Origin: Nitrospirillum amazonense
GTDB taxonomy: Bacteria; Pseudomonadota; Alphaproteobacteria; Azospirillales; Azospirillaceae
DNA: 64,000 nucleotides
Assembly (NCBI RefSeq): GCF_007828035.1
Contig: NZ_VITV01000002.1
Span: 124,001-188,000 of the forward strand
Direction: 5' to 3'
The translations under genes and the position numbers were made by a program. The notes beneath the pieces were generated by a model. That model made no database searches. It was given only the letters and a program-made list of their open reading frames with translations, and was not told where the DNA came from. Below, piece after piece: positions 36,134-44,484 of the stretch (its first letter is position 1; each line of letters starts with the position of its first letter).

Positions 36134-37290
36134 CACATCACCTTCAGTTCGGCCTGCAGGGCGCCGGCGGCCTTGATCGACTGCAGGATGGAGATCATGT
36201 CGCGGGGACTGACGCCCAGGGCGTTCAGGCTCTGCACCAGATCCTGCAGGGACACGCCGGAGGGCAGGATGGCCAGCTTCTTACCCTGTCCGTCATCCAC
36301 CTGGATGTTGGTACGGGGCACGGTGGTGGTGGTACCGTTGCTCAAGGGGCCGGGCTGGGACACTTGCGGTGTCTCCGTGATCTTGATGGTCAGGTTGCCC
36401 TGGGCGATGGCGACCGTGTTGATGCGCACGTTCTCACCCATCACGATCACGCCCGAGGCCTCATCGATGACCACGGTGGCCGGGTTGTCGGGGGCCACCT
36501 TCAGCTGCTCGATGTCGCGCATGAAGCCCACCAGGTCGGCCTTGCGGCCGGCCGGAACGTTCACCGTCACGTTGGACGGGTCCATGGCCATGGCCGTGCC
36601 CATGCCGATGGCGGCGTTGATGGCGTCGGCGATGCGCTTGGCGGTGGTGAAGTCGGGATTGTGCAGGGCCAGGTGCAGGGCCTGCATGTCGGACATCCGG
36701 AAGTCCACGGTGCGTTCCACCAGGGCGCCCGCGGCGATGCGGCCGGCGGTAGGAACGCCGCGCGTCACGCTGGCGGCGGCACCCTGCGCGGTGAAGCCGG
36801 AAATGGCCACGGGGCCCTGAGCCACCGCGTAGACGTCGCCGTCGGGCGCCAGCAGCGGCGTGCCCACCAGGATGCCGCCCTGCAGGCTCTTGGCGTCACC
36901 CAGCGTGCCGACCTGAACGTCGATGCGCGTCCCTTGCGCCGCGAAGGGGGGCAGGGTGGCGGTGACCATGACGGCCGCCACGTTCTTGGTGGTCAGCGTG
37001 GTGCCGCGGATGTTCACGCCCAGGCGTTCCAGCATGCCGTACAGGCTCTGCTGCGTGAAAGGGGCGTTGTTGATGGTGTCGCCGGTGCCGTTCAGGCCGA
37101 CGACCAGGCCGTAGCCCACCAGGACGTTGTCGCGCACGCCCTCCACATCCACGATGTCCTTCAGGCGCGACTGCGCGCCGGCCGGCTGGGCGGCACCCAG
37201 GACCAGGACGGCGGCGGCCAGCACGATGGCGGCGCGCTTGAGGGCGCGACCCAGGGTGGTGGCGGAACGGATGCGGGCGTTCGTGAACAC
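36133..37290 (-). CDS. flgI: Flagellar P-ring protein FlgI
   Basis: A 385-residue periplasmic protein. A signal peptide (about residues 1-39, ending PAGAQ) is followed by the family start SRLKDIVDVEGVRDNVLVGYGLVVGLNGTGD. MLERLGVNIRG, KNVAAVMVTATLPPFA and the C-terminal NALGVSPRDMISILQSIKAAGALQAEL are also typical. It forms the ring around the rod in the peptidoglycan layer. The start is GTG, the only start before the signal peptide. It heads the operon behind a sigma-54 promoter. Confidence 0.95.
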   Translation of the reverse strand: MFTNARIRSATTLGRALKRAAIVLAAAVLVLGAAQPAGAQSRLKDIVDVEGVRDNVLVGYGLVVGLNGTGDTINNAPFTQQSLYGMLERLGVNIRGTTLTTKNVAAVMVTATLPPFAAQGTRIDVQVGTLGDAKSLQGGILVGTPLLAPDGDVYAVAQGPVAISGFTAQGAAASVTRGVPTAGRIAAGALVERTVDFRMSDMQALHLALHNPDFTTAKRIADAINAAIGMGTAMAMDPSNVTVNVPAGRKADLVGFMRDIEQLKVAPDNPATVVIDEASGVIVMGENVRINTVAIAQGNLTIKITETPQVSQPGPLSNGTTTTVPRTNIQVDDGQGKKLAILPSGVSLQDLVQSLNALGVSPRDMISILQSIKAAGALQAELKVM

Positions 37291-37324
37291 GGGGGGATAC
37301 TCCCTGAATCAGATGCCGCTCCCC

Positions 37325-37342
37325 AAGCGAACTTCATGCCAA
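37325..37342 (-). promoter_or_regulatory. Sigma-54 promoter of flgI-flgJ-flgN-like
   Basis: On the minus strand TTGGCATGAAGTTCGCTT has GG and GC exactly 10 bp apart and matches the consensus apart from CATG for CACG and TCGC for TTGC. It lies about 35 bp upstream of the flgI start. Confidence 0.7.
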
Positions 37343-37439
37343 CCGCAGCATGCGCCCAAATCCGGCGGTTTCCCAGGGGCAGCCGCCGGAACCAGGGCCG
37401 CCAGCCCCCGGTTATGACCGGAAGCGGCCGAATATCCCC

Positions 37440-37452
37440 GGCAAAAATTGCC
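37440..37452. promoter_or_regulatory. Enhancer-like palindrome between flgI and fliX
   Basis: GGCAAAAATTGCC lies 98 bp upstream of the flgI -24 element and 157 bp upstream of the fliX ATG on the other side. It could serve both divergent units. Confidence 0.6.
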
Positions 37453-37608
37453 CTATGCGCGTCTTCCCTGCGGGTGGTAACAATAAGACAGGCCGCAGGC
37501 CCGCCAAACCGGCGGAATCGCCCCCTTTTTCCGGCCCTGTCGGGGGAGAACGGGTGATGAGGTCCGGGTGTACCGGGCGGCTGGCCCAGATTGCGGTGGC
37601 GGCACGAC

Positions 37609-38031
37609 ATGAAGATCCAAGGTCCCGGTTCCTCCCTTCCCTCCAGCCAGACGCGCAAAACGCAACGGGCCGGCGGCGACAGCTTCCGCACCCAGGTATC
37701 CGAAGGCGACGGTGATGAGGGCGTGAAGTCCATGACCGGCGCGCAGACCGCGATGGCCATCACGCCGCTGCTGGCCCTGCAAGAGGTCGACGACGCGCTG
37801 AACTCCAAGCGCAAGGCCCGCCAGCGGGCGGAAAATCTGTTGGACAAGCTGGACGAGCTGCGGCTGGGCCTGCTGGCCGGCACCTTCCCGCGCGAACGGC
37901 TGCAGGATCTGGTGCGCATGGTGCAGAGCCGGCGCGAGACGGTGGCCGACCCCCGCCTGCAGGAAGTGCTGGATGAGATCGACCTGCGCGCGCAGGTGGA
38001 ACTGGCCAAGTTCGAATCGGCGTCGCGCTGA
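37609..38031 (+). CDS. fliX: Flagellar assembly regulator FliX
   Basis: A 140-residue protein matching FliX, which is restricted to Alphaproteobacteria. It has the N-terminal MKIQGPG, a Gln/Thr-rich linker, then MTGAQTAMAITPLLALQEVDDALNSKRKARQRAENLLDKLDELRLGLLAGTFPRERLQDL and a helical end. In Caulobacter FliX links early basal-body assembly to the activity of FlbD, the sigma-54 activator. It is divergent from flgI, as in Caulobacter. The ATG at 37609 gives the family N-terminus; the ORF is open to 37591. Confidence 0.92.
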   Translation: MKIQGPGSSLPSSQTRKTQRAGGDSFRTQVSEGDGDEGVKSMTGAQTAMAITPLLALQEVDDALNSKRKARQRAENLLDKLDELRLGLLAGTFPRERLQDLVRMVQSRRETVADPRLQEVLDEIDLRAQVELAKFESASR

Positions 38032-38208
38032 GGCGCGGGGGAGAGGGGTGGCGCAACGCGGCCGCCCGCGGACGGAGAGCCGTCCTATTCTTATACGCTT
38101 ATACCTGTAATCCGAATGGCCGGCCGCCTTCTCGCTTTGGGCGGGAGTGGGCACAATTCCCATCCATTTCAGTGGCTTAAACATCGCATCCCGATGCTGC
38201 GCGCAGTA

Positions 38209-38237
38209 TTGCGGGTTGCGTTGCGTCTCCCTATACT
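38209..38237 (+). promoter_or_regulatory. Housekeeping promoter of dksA
   Basis: TTGCGG (38209-38214) and TATACT (38232-38237) are separated by 17 bp, and the -10 is 40 bp before the ATG. This is one of the clearest sigma-70-type promoters in the window. Confidence 0.65.
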
Positions 38238-38276
38238 CCGCGCCGTCTCGATCACACTGGATTCGGACCAAAACAT

Positions 38277-38696
38277 ATGTCGTCTCCGATACTTCCCCCG
38301 GATTACCGCCCGTCCGAGGATGAGCCGTACATGAGCCCCGTGATGACGGAGTACTTCCGTCAGAAGCTGCTGCAATGGCGTGCGGAGCTTTTGAAGGAGT
38401 CCACCGAAACCCTGGTCAATCTCCAGGATGGCGGCATTCAGGAACCGGACATCGCCGACCGCGCCTCGGCGGAAACCGACCGGTCCCTGGAACTGCGCAC
38501 CCGGGACCGGGAGCGCAAGCTGATCAGCAAGATCGATGAGGCCATCGAACGAATCGAACTGGGCGAATACGGCTATTGCGAGGAGACGGGGGAGCCCATC
38601 GGTGTCCGCCGCCTGGAGGCCCGCCCCATCGCCACCCTGTCGGTGGAAGCCCAGGAACGGCATGAGCGGATGGAGCGCACGCAGCGCGACGATTGA
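38277..38696 (+). CDS. dksA: DksA-type RNA polymerase secondary-channel factor, single cysteine
   Basis: A 139-residue protein. Coiled-coil helices (MTEYFRQKLLQWRAELLKESTETLVNL...DRASAETDRSLELRTRDRERKLISKIDEAIERIELGEYG) lead to the finger region YCEETGEPIGVRRLEARPIATLSVEAQERHE. E. coli DksA has four zinc cysteines; here the positions read Cys, Thr, Ser, Ala. This is the zinc-independent arrangement known from P. aeruginosa DksA2 and alphaproteobacterial DksA. The Asp-x2-Asp/Ala coiled-coil tip (DIADRA) is kept, so it should still modulate transcription with ppGpp. Confidence 0.93.
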   Translation: MSSPILPPDYRPSEDEPYMSPVMTEYFRQKLLQWRAELLKESTETLVNLQDGGIQEPDIADRASAETDRSLELRTRDRERKLISKIDEAIERIELGEYGYCEETGEPIGVRRLEARPIATLSVEAQERHERMERTQRDD

Positions 38697-38740
38697 ACCC
38701 GCAGCTGGGCGTGGCGGCCTTGGGGCCGTCACGTCGCAGT

Positions 38741-39742
38741 TCAGTATATGTTCCGGTGCCGGCGCAGAACGGTGGATGGCGTTTCGCCGAACGCCGCCAG
38801 GAAATCCTTACTGAAACGACTTAGATCGCTGTAACCACAGGAAAGGGCGATCTCTGTGACGGTAAGCGCGGGCAGTCCGCTCTCCGCCATCAGGCGCGCG
38901 CGTTTCAGTCGCGTCCGTTTCAGGAACTCCATGGGTGAATAACCGCGGTGTTCGGCGAACGCGCGAAAGACGCTGCGCGCGCTGGCTCCGGTGGCCCTGA
39001 CGATATCCTCGATCGTCAGGGGGTCGTCGGCGTGGGCTTCGATGAAGTCTTCTGCCCGTCGGACTTGCCACGGCGCGATCCCACGAACAGGGCCGTCGAG
39101 GATGGGCCGGTAGTCATGCGTGCCGGTGACCAGCAAAGAGGTCGTCAGCGCCTGCTCCAACTCCGCCAGAACCAGACGGGCGGCGGGCCCGGGCAAGTTG
39201 TTCGCGGCGTTGGCCAAGTTGGAGAGGATCTCCCTCAAGGCGCGCCCGTTGGGGGTCTGGAGGTCCAGCGCGGCTTTGAAGTTCAACGGGCCATCTATGG
39301 CCTCGCCGGTCAGGGCGGCGAGTTTTCGGGTCAACATGGCAACCGGCACGCGCCAGGCGAATTGCTGGAATCCCTGATGAAAATCGATCTTCGCATCGGC
39401 GGAGGAGACGCAGGCCATGGTTGGGGCCAAGGCGACAGCCTGACCGGCGGTGCTTGTCTGGCCGCTACCCGTCCAAGGGATTTGCAGCCTCATGTATGTC
39501 CCTTCACTAAAGTTCAGTGTGACGGGAAAGCCATAAGAACAAAACCAGAGGTCACTTCCCGGCAGGCGGCAATGGTTCGCCCGGGTGTCGCAGGTCGGCA
39601 TTGAGACAGGCCCTCGCACTACCGTGGCGGCAAGGCGGCTCTCGGCGAACGCTACCGCTTCGTCCGTCTTCGACGTGTTGAAGGACAAGTGATTGGACAG
39701 CGGTAAGGCGGCTGTTCCCGCGTCCGTGCGTGTTGCGGCCAA
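38741..39742 (-). CDS. AraC-family transcriptional regulator
   Basis: A 333-residue regulator. The N-terminal sensing domain (AraC_binding_2-like) covers about residues 15-200, and two helix-turn-helix motifs make up the C-terminal AraC domain (TIEDIVRATGASARSVFRAFAEHRGYSPMEFLKRTRLKRARLM, then TVTEIALSCGYSDLSRFSKDFLAAFGETPS). No ATG opens the frame: TTG at 39742 is the longest start, and an internal ATG at about residue 48 would shorten the sensing domain. It faces dksA tail to tail. Its target is unknown; an AT-rich region lies just upstream. Confidence 0.85.
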   Translation of the reverse strand: MAATRTDAGTAALPLSNHLSFNTSKTDEAVAFAESRLAATVVRGPVSMPTCDTRANHCRLPGSDLWFCSYGFPVTLNFSEGTYMRLQIPWTGSGQTSTAGQAVALAPTMACVSSADAKIDFHQGFQQFAWRVPVAMLTRKLAALTGEAIDGPLNFKAALDLQTPNGRALREILSNLANAANNLPGPAARLVLAELEQALTTSLLVTGTHDYRPILDGPVRGIAPWQVRRAEDFIEAHADDPLTIEDIVRATGASARSVFRAFAEHRGYSPMEFLKRTRLKRARLMAESGLPALTVTEIALSCGYSDLSRFSKDFLAAFGETPSTVLRRHRNIY

Positions 39743-40153
39743 TGTCCTGTCGTCCTCGCGCTCAGGTCACACGATGTTCGTGCTGGCGTCGATTCGTACC
39801 ATCTCCAAGGTGGCGAAGCCACTGAGCGAGATCAAACCTAACCCGATGATCTCCGGATTTGGCGCTTGACGCCAAGCTCTGGCGCCGTACGACAAGTAAA
39901 AATCCATAAGATTGTTAGGATAAAATGTCGCATTGCCAACAAATATAGGAAAATTTAGTTCAGCTATAACAACATAACATCATTACGAGTCGACTGGTAT
40001 ATATCCTTTATATTATAAAGAAGTTGGCTTTATTAACAGTCAATTAACAAATAATGCTTTAAATCAGTATTGTGTGGATCGGCAATGACGATTCCTGGCA
40101 GCAATACGCTGTCGACGTCCGCCAGATCAGCCGTAAATACATGGAGGTGCCCA
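39743..40153. other. 411-bp AT-rich intergenic region upstream of a chemoreceptor
   Basis: The stretch 39895-40075 is strikingly AT-rich against the surrounding genome. It contains a complete CtrA-type site (listed separately) and no credible gene. Confidence 0.6.
40033..40047 (+). promoter_or_regulatory. CtrA-type binding site
   Basis: TTAACAGTCAATTAA is a full TTAA-N7-TTAA CtrA box, with the following base making the second half TTAAC. It lies 107 bp upstream of the chemoreceptor ATG. Confidence 0.65.
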
Positions 40154-41629
40154 ATGTTCGAAACGCGTCACAGCCGTGAAATGGCCGGGAAGCTGGCGGC
40201 CTTGGACAAGTCTCAAGCCATCATCGAGTTTGCCCTCGATGGCACGATCCTGGCGGCCAACGCCAATTTCCTGAAGGTCATGGGCTATACCTGGGATGAA
40301 ATCAAAGGCCGTCACCACAGCCTGTTCATGGAGCCGAGGCTCAAGGAAAGCGCCGAGTACGCGCGGTTTTGGGACGTCCTGCGAAGGGGGGAGTTCCAGG
40401 CGGCGCAGTTCAAACGGATCGGCAAGAACGGCAAGGAGGTCTGGATCGAGGCGTCCTACAATCCGATCTGCGACCGCAGCGGGCGACCTTTCAAGGTCGT
40501 CAAATTCGCCACCGATGTGACGGCGCAAAAGATGGAATATGTCGACCTGCGCGGCCAGGTTGAGGCGATCAATAAATCCCAGGCGGTGATCGAGTTCGCG
40601 ATGGATGGGACGATCCTTACGGCCAACGGGAATTTCCTCCGGACCATGGGATACTCGCTTGATGAGATAAGGGGCCGCCACCACAGCTTATTTGTCGATG
40701 CGGAGACGCGGGACAGCGGCGCTTATCACGCTTTTTGGCGAGACCTACGACGGGGTGAATTCCGTGCGGCGCAATTCAAGCGCCTCGGCAAAGGCGGGAA
40801 GGAGGTCTGGATCGAGGCCTCCTACAACCCCATTCTCGACCTCAACGGCAAGCCGTTCAAAGTGGTGAAGTATGCGACCGACATCACCGCCCATGTCCAG
40901 ACGATGGCGGATCTGAAGACCCTCATTGATCGGAATTTCGGTGAGATTGATCAAGCCGTGACGCAGTCGGCCCAGCAGTCCGAGGATGCCGCTCAGGCCG
41001 CGGGCGAGACGTCCGGCGCGGTCCAGATGATGGCGTCAAGCGCGGAGGAACTAGCCGCTTCCATCCGCGAAATCGCGCAGAGCATGACCCAGTCCCGGTC
41101 GGCGGCCGAAAATACCGCCGAACTGGCGGTGCGCGCCGACGCGGCCACCCAGCGCCTGGCTGAGGTCGCGAAATCGATGGAAGGCGTGGTTGACGTCATC
41201 CGCACCATCGCCGGACAGATCAATTTGCTGGCGTTGAACGCGACCATAGAGGCAGCGCGGGCAGGGGACGCCGGCAAGGGCTTCGCCGTGGTGGCGACGG
41301 AGGTCAAGAACCTGGCCAACCAGTCCGCGAAGGCTACCCAGAAGATCTCGGAGGAGATCGAGGGCATGCAGGCCGTGTCCGGTGACGTGGTCGGCTCGCT
41401 GGACGCTATCCGCCAATCCATCAGCACGGTGCGGGAGTTCGTGGCATCGACCGCCAGCGCCGTGGAGGAGCAGAGCGCCGTCACCCGCGACATGTCGTCG
41501 AACATGCAGAAGACGGCCGGTGCCGTGGAAACGGTGACCCGCAGCCTGTCCAGCATCTCGGCCGCCAATCAGCAGGTGGGCGAAGCGGTGGGGCGGACCA
41601 AGGAAGCCGCCCGCGTCCTGGCTCGTTAG
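40154..41629 (+). CDS. Soluble methyl-accepting chemotaxis protein with two PAS domains
   Basis: A 491-residue receptor lacking membrane helices and a HAMP domain. Two PAS domains (about residues 10-130 and 132-250) are near copies of each other: both have SLFM/V...F..L RRGEF.AAQFKR, GKEVWIEASYNPI and KVVK.ATD.TA. This indicates tandem duplication. The signalling domain follows, with the hairpin tip IRTIAGQINLLALNATIEAARAGDAGKGFAVVATEVKNLA. It probably senses redox or an intracellular ligand (aerotaxis-like). The ATG has GGAGG 7 nt upstream, and a terminator follows. Confidence 0.93.
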   Translation: MFETRHSREMAGKLAALDKSQAIIEFALDGTILAANANFLKVMGYTWDEIKGRHHSLFMEPRLKESAEYARFWDVLRRGEFQAAQFKRIGKNGKEVWIEASYNPICDRSGRPFKVVKFATDVTAQKMEYVDLRGQVEAINKSQAVIEFAMDGTILTANGNFLRTMGYSLDEIRGRHHSLFVDAETRDSGAYHAFWRDLRRGEFRAAQFKRLGKGGKEVWIEASYNPILDLNGKPFKVVKYATDITAHVQTMADLKTLIDRNFGEIDQAVTQSAQQSEDAAQAAGETSGAVQMMASSAEELAASIREIAQSMTQSRSAAENTAELAVRADAATQRLAEVAKSMEGVVDVIRTIAGQINLLALNATIEAARAGDAGKGFAVVATEVKNLANQSAKATQKISEEIEGMQAVSGDVVGSLDAIRQSISTVREFVASTASAVEEQSAVTRDMSSNMQKTAGAVETVTRSLSSISAANQQVGEAVGRTKEAARVLAR

Positions 41630-41660
41630 TTTTCAAGGGCTGTCAGTACCTGGATAAAAG

Positions 41661-41691
41661 AAGGGCCGGTGCACGCGACACCGGCCCTTTT
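41661..41691 (+). terminator. Rho-independent terminator of the chemoreceptor gene
   Basis: AAGGGCCGGTG pairs with CACCGGCCCTT across a 7-nt loop, then TT. It lies 31 bp after the stop. Confidence 0.85.
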
Positions 41692-41806
41692 CAGTTTGTT
41701 CGAGGTCAACAAAGGTCCACAGAGGCCCCGTGGACGCGGGGGACTAACAGGCGAAAATGGAACTCGGGTGATCCGCTGCGGCCGCGTCGGCCGAAAGGTT
41801 GTGGGG

Positions 41807-41833
41807 AAACCCGGCGGCGGGGGCTCCGCCGGG
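41807..41833 (-). terminator. Putative terminator of the flgF-flgH operon
   Basis: On the minus strand CCCGGCGG pairs with CCGCCGGG, followed by a short TTT run. It is about 32 bp after the flgH stop. Confidence 0.5.
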
Positions 41834-41864
41834 CCGCTGTCAGAGGATGGTGGTCAGGTGGTCA

Positions 41865-42620
41865 TCAGAAGGGCAGGAGGACATCCAGCAGCTGCTGGCC
41901 GTAGCGTTCCTGCTGCACATCGGTGATCTGGCCGCGGCCACCGTACGAGATGCGGGCTTCGGCGATCTTCTCGTAGGAAATGGCGTTGGTGTTGTCGATG
42001 TCCTCGGGCCGGATGATGCCCTGGATGGTCAGCTCGCGCAGTTCGTAGTTCACGCGCACTTCCTGCTTGCCCTGGATGACCAGGTTGCCATTGGGCAGGA
42101 CCTGGGTGATCAGGGCGGCGATCTTCAGGTCGATCTTTTCGGAGCGGGCGACCGTGCCCTTGCCGTCCGAAGCCTTGGCACTGGTGGTCGACACCAGGCT
42201 GGAAGCCGAGGTGGCGGAGTTCAACACCTTCGGGATCTGGGCCTCCAGGCCGAAGAAGTTGGGGATGCCCATGCTGTCGGAATTGGCACGCGACCGCTTG
42301 GTCTCGTTGGAGACGTCGGCGCTGTCGTTGATGGAGATGGCGATGGTCAGGATGTCGCCGGTCTGGCTGGCGCGCTGGTCCTTGAAGAAGGCGCGGGCAC
42401 CCGGCCGCCACAGCGAGTTGGCCTGGCGCTCCAGCACCGGCGGGGTGGGCATGGGCATGCGCACCGGCTGGTAGCCCTTCTGCGTCGTGGGGTCGGACAG
42501 GGTGCTCATGTCCGGCGCCTTGCCGATGTTGTTGATGCGGTCGACGGCGCCGCAGCCGCTGAGCGCCACGGCGGCGACGGTGGCGATGAGGAGAGCGCGG
42601 ATGGTGGAAGGCACAGGCAT
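41865..42620 (-). CDS. flgH: Flagellar L-ring lipoprotein FlgH
   Basis: A 251-residue lipoprotein. The signal peptide ends in the lipobox ALSGC (Cys near residue 23). Family features are SLWRPGARAFFKDQRASQTGDILTIAISI, NGNLVIQGKQEVRVNYELRELTIQGIIRPEDID and the C-terminal ISYGGRGQITDVQQERYGQQLLDVLLPF. It forms the outer-membrane ring around the rod. The ATG at 42620 has GAGGAGA upstream, and 11 bp separate it from the flgA stop. It is the last gene of the operon. Confidence 0.95.
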   Translation of the reverse strand: MPVPSTIRALLIATVAAVALSGCGAVDRINNIGKAPDMSTLSDPTTQKGYQPVRMPMPTPPVLERQANSLWRPGARAFFKDQRASQTGDILTIAISINDSADVSNETKRSRANSDSMGIPNFFGLEAQIPKVLNSATSASSLVSTTSAKASDGKGTVARSEKIDLKIAALITQVLPNGNLVIQGKQEVRVNYELRELTIQGIIRPEDIDNTNAISYEKIAEARISYGGRGQITDVQQERYGQQLLDVLLPF

Positions 42621-42631
42621 GATGTCTCTCC

Positions 42632-43636
42632 TCAATTCAGGGCGGTACGGGTGGTGCGGGTCGCGGCGGCGTTGAACTGCCCCTGGGGGGCCTGGCCAAT
42701 GGGGGCTTGGGCCGTCGGCTGCACCATGACAAGGTCGGGGCCGGCGACACGGGCATCGATGGTCCGGTTGCTGGCGGTGTTGGTGACGCGGATGATCTCG
42801 TTGACGCCGCCTTCGGTCTGGGCGCGACCCTGGACCGTCAGGGTCATGTTGCCGGACTGCAGCATCATGGTGACCAGGGCGCCGCGGGTGACCACCACCG
42901 GCGCCCGCACCTCATCGGTGCGCACCGGCTGGTAGGGGCTGGCGCCGTGGCGCACGGTCAGGCCGATCAGGTCGCGCGCCTCGGTCACCACGTCACCGCT
43001 GATGCGGGTGCGCGGCACCTTGGTCCATTCCACGTCGCTGGCGGCGATGGTCTCGCCAGGGGCCACGCGGCGGTTCAGCACCGGCAGGGTGACCATGACG
43101 GCCACGCGGGCGCCGAAGCTCTGGCGAATGACGGGTTCGCCCTTGGCCGGGATCACCAGGTCGCCGGTGGCGCGGCCGCGGGCGGCGTCGTAGTTCACGT
43201 TGGTGAAGCCGATGCTGCTGTCGCTGTTGGCCGGCAGGCGCAGGACGGTGCCTGGGTTGTCCAGCTGCACTTCCATGCCGGCCGGCGCGCCGGCGTCGGC
43301 CAGGGCCTTGGTGAAGGCGGCCTGGATCTGGTCGGCGGTCACGTCCACCGAGGGGCGGCTGACGATCACGCGCTCGTTACCGGTGGACTTCCAAGCCACG
43401 CCGTTGGCGGCGGCGATGCGGTCCAGCACCGAGGCGTCGTAGGTGATGCGGTGGCCGGGCGCCGGGGCCTGGCCGATGACGATGGTGGCCTGGTTGGGGC
43501 CCAGCGCGTCGAACAGGTCGCCCAGGTGGATGGTGTCGGCGTTGACGTCCACATCGCCGTGCAGGTCGGCGGCCGTGGCGGCGCCGGCGCTGAAAAGGAT
43601 GCTGGTGCCCAGCAGGATGGTGGCCAAGGCTTTCAT
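42632..43636 (-). CDS. flgA: P-ring formation chaperone FlgA
   Basis: A 334-residue periplasmic protein. A signal peptide (about residues 1-22, ending TAADL) is followed by two FlgA SAF-like segments: RVAVMVTLPVLNRRVAPGETIAASDVEW and PYQPVRTDEVRAPVVVTRGALVTMMLQSGNMTLTVQGRAQTEG. It helps FlgI monomers form the P-ring. At 334 residues it is longer than E. coli FlgA (about 219) because of an N-terminal domain typical of alphaproteobacterial members. Confidence 0.92.
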   Translation of the reverse strand: MKALATILLGTSILFSAGAATAADLHGDVDVNADTIHLGDLFDALGPNQATIVIGQAPAPGHRITYDASVLDRIAAANGVAWKSTGNERVIVSRPSVDVTADQIQAAFTKALADAGAPAGMEVQLDNPGTVLRLPANSDSSIGFTNVNYDAARGRATGDLVIPAKGEPVIRQSFGARVAVMVTLPVLNRRVAPGETIAASDVEWTKVPRTRISGDVVTEARDLIGLTVRHGASPYQPVRTDEVRAPVVVTRGALVTMMLQSGNMTLTVQGRAQTEGGVNEIIRVTNTASNRTIDARVAGPDLVMVQPTAQAPIGQAPQGQFNAAATRTTRTALN

Positions 43637-43661
43637 GACTGTTCTCCGCTATCCGCCGTCA

Positions 43662-44447
43662 TCACTTCATGTTCGTGATGGACTGCAGCATCTGGTCCGT
43701 CGTGGTCACGACGCGCGAGTTCATCTCGTAGGCGCGCTGCGCCTGGATCAGGTTGGTGATCTCGGTCACGACGTTGACGTTGGAGGTTTCCAGCGCGTTC
43801 TGGGTGATGCGGCCGAAGCCGGTGGAGCCGGGGACGGCCGTGGCCGGCTGGCCCGAGGCCGGGGTTTCCAGCAGCAGGTTGTCACCGATGGCTTCCAGGC
43901 CGGCCGCGTTGGGGAAGTTCGCCAAGGTCAGCTGGCCGACGATGGCCGGGTTCACCTGGCCGTCGATCTTGGCCTGCACCTGGCCCGAGGCGTCCACCGA
44001 GATGTCCACCGCGTTCTGCGGAATGGTGAAGCCGGGGTTCAGCAGGTAGCCGTCGGAGGTGACGACCTGGCTGTTGGCATTCAGCGAGAAGGAGCCGGCG
44101 CGGGTGTAGGCGATCTGGCCGCTGGGCAGCGTCACCTGGAAGAAGCCGTTGCCGTTGATCGCCAGGTCCAGGCTGTTGCCGGTGGTGGTGATGTTGCCCT
44201 GCTCGTTGATGCGGTACACGGCCGCCGTCTTCACGCCGGCGCCGATCTGGATGCCGGTCGGGACGATGGTGCCGGCATCGGAGGAGTTGGAACCGACGCG
44301 GCGCATGTTCTGGTAGAGCAAGTCCTGGAATTCGGCGCGCTGGCGCTTGAACCCGGTCGTCGTCATGTTCGCGATGTTGTTCGAGATGACTTCGACGTTG
44401 GTCTGCTGGGCCTGCATACCCGTGGCGGCGATGGAGAGGCTGCGCAT
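43662..44447 (-). CDS. flgG: Flagellar distal rod protein FlgG
   Basis: A 261-residue protein with the family start MRSLSIAATGMQAQQTNVEVISNNIANMTTTGFKRQRAEFQDLLYQ. The C-terminal signature ALETSNVNVVTEITNLIQAQRAYEMNSRVVTTTDQMLQSI is also present. It forms the distal rod. It follows flgF by 37 bp in the same operon, the usual order. Confidence 0.97.
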   Translation of the reverse strand: MRSLSIAATGMQAQQTNVEVISNNIANMTTTGFKRQRAEFQDLLYQNMRRVGSNSSDAGTIVPTGIQIGAGVKTAAVYRINEQGNITTTGNSLDLAINGNGFFQVTLPSGQIAYTRAGSFSLNANSQVVTSDGYLLNPGFTIPQNAVDISVDASGQVQAKIDGQVNPAIVGQLTLANFPNAAGLEAIGDNLLLETPASGQPATAVPGSTGFGRITQNALETSNVNVVTEITNLIQAQRAYEMNSRVVTTTDQMLQSITNMK

Positions 44448-44484
44448 GATCTGTTTCTCCTACTTCTTCGGCGTCACGAGGGCG

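Larger units (their letters stand above)
37291..37608. other. 318-bp divergent flgI-fliX control region
   Basis: No gene is seen. It holds the flgI sigma-54 promoter and the palindrome listed above. I could not identify a convincing promoter for fliX. Confidence 0.5.

Noticed and set aside
37435-37455. CCCCGGCAAAAATTGCC as a sigma-54 promoter for fliX
   Set aside because: GG and GC are 8 bp apart, not 10; the sequence fits the enhancer-like palindrome better.
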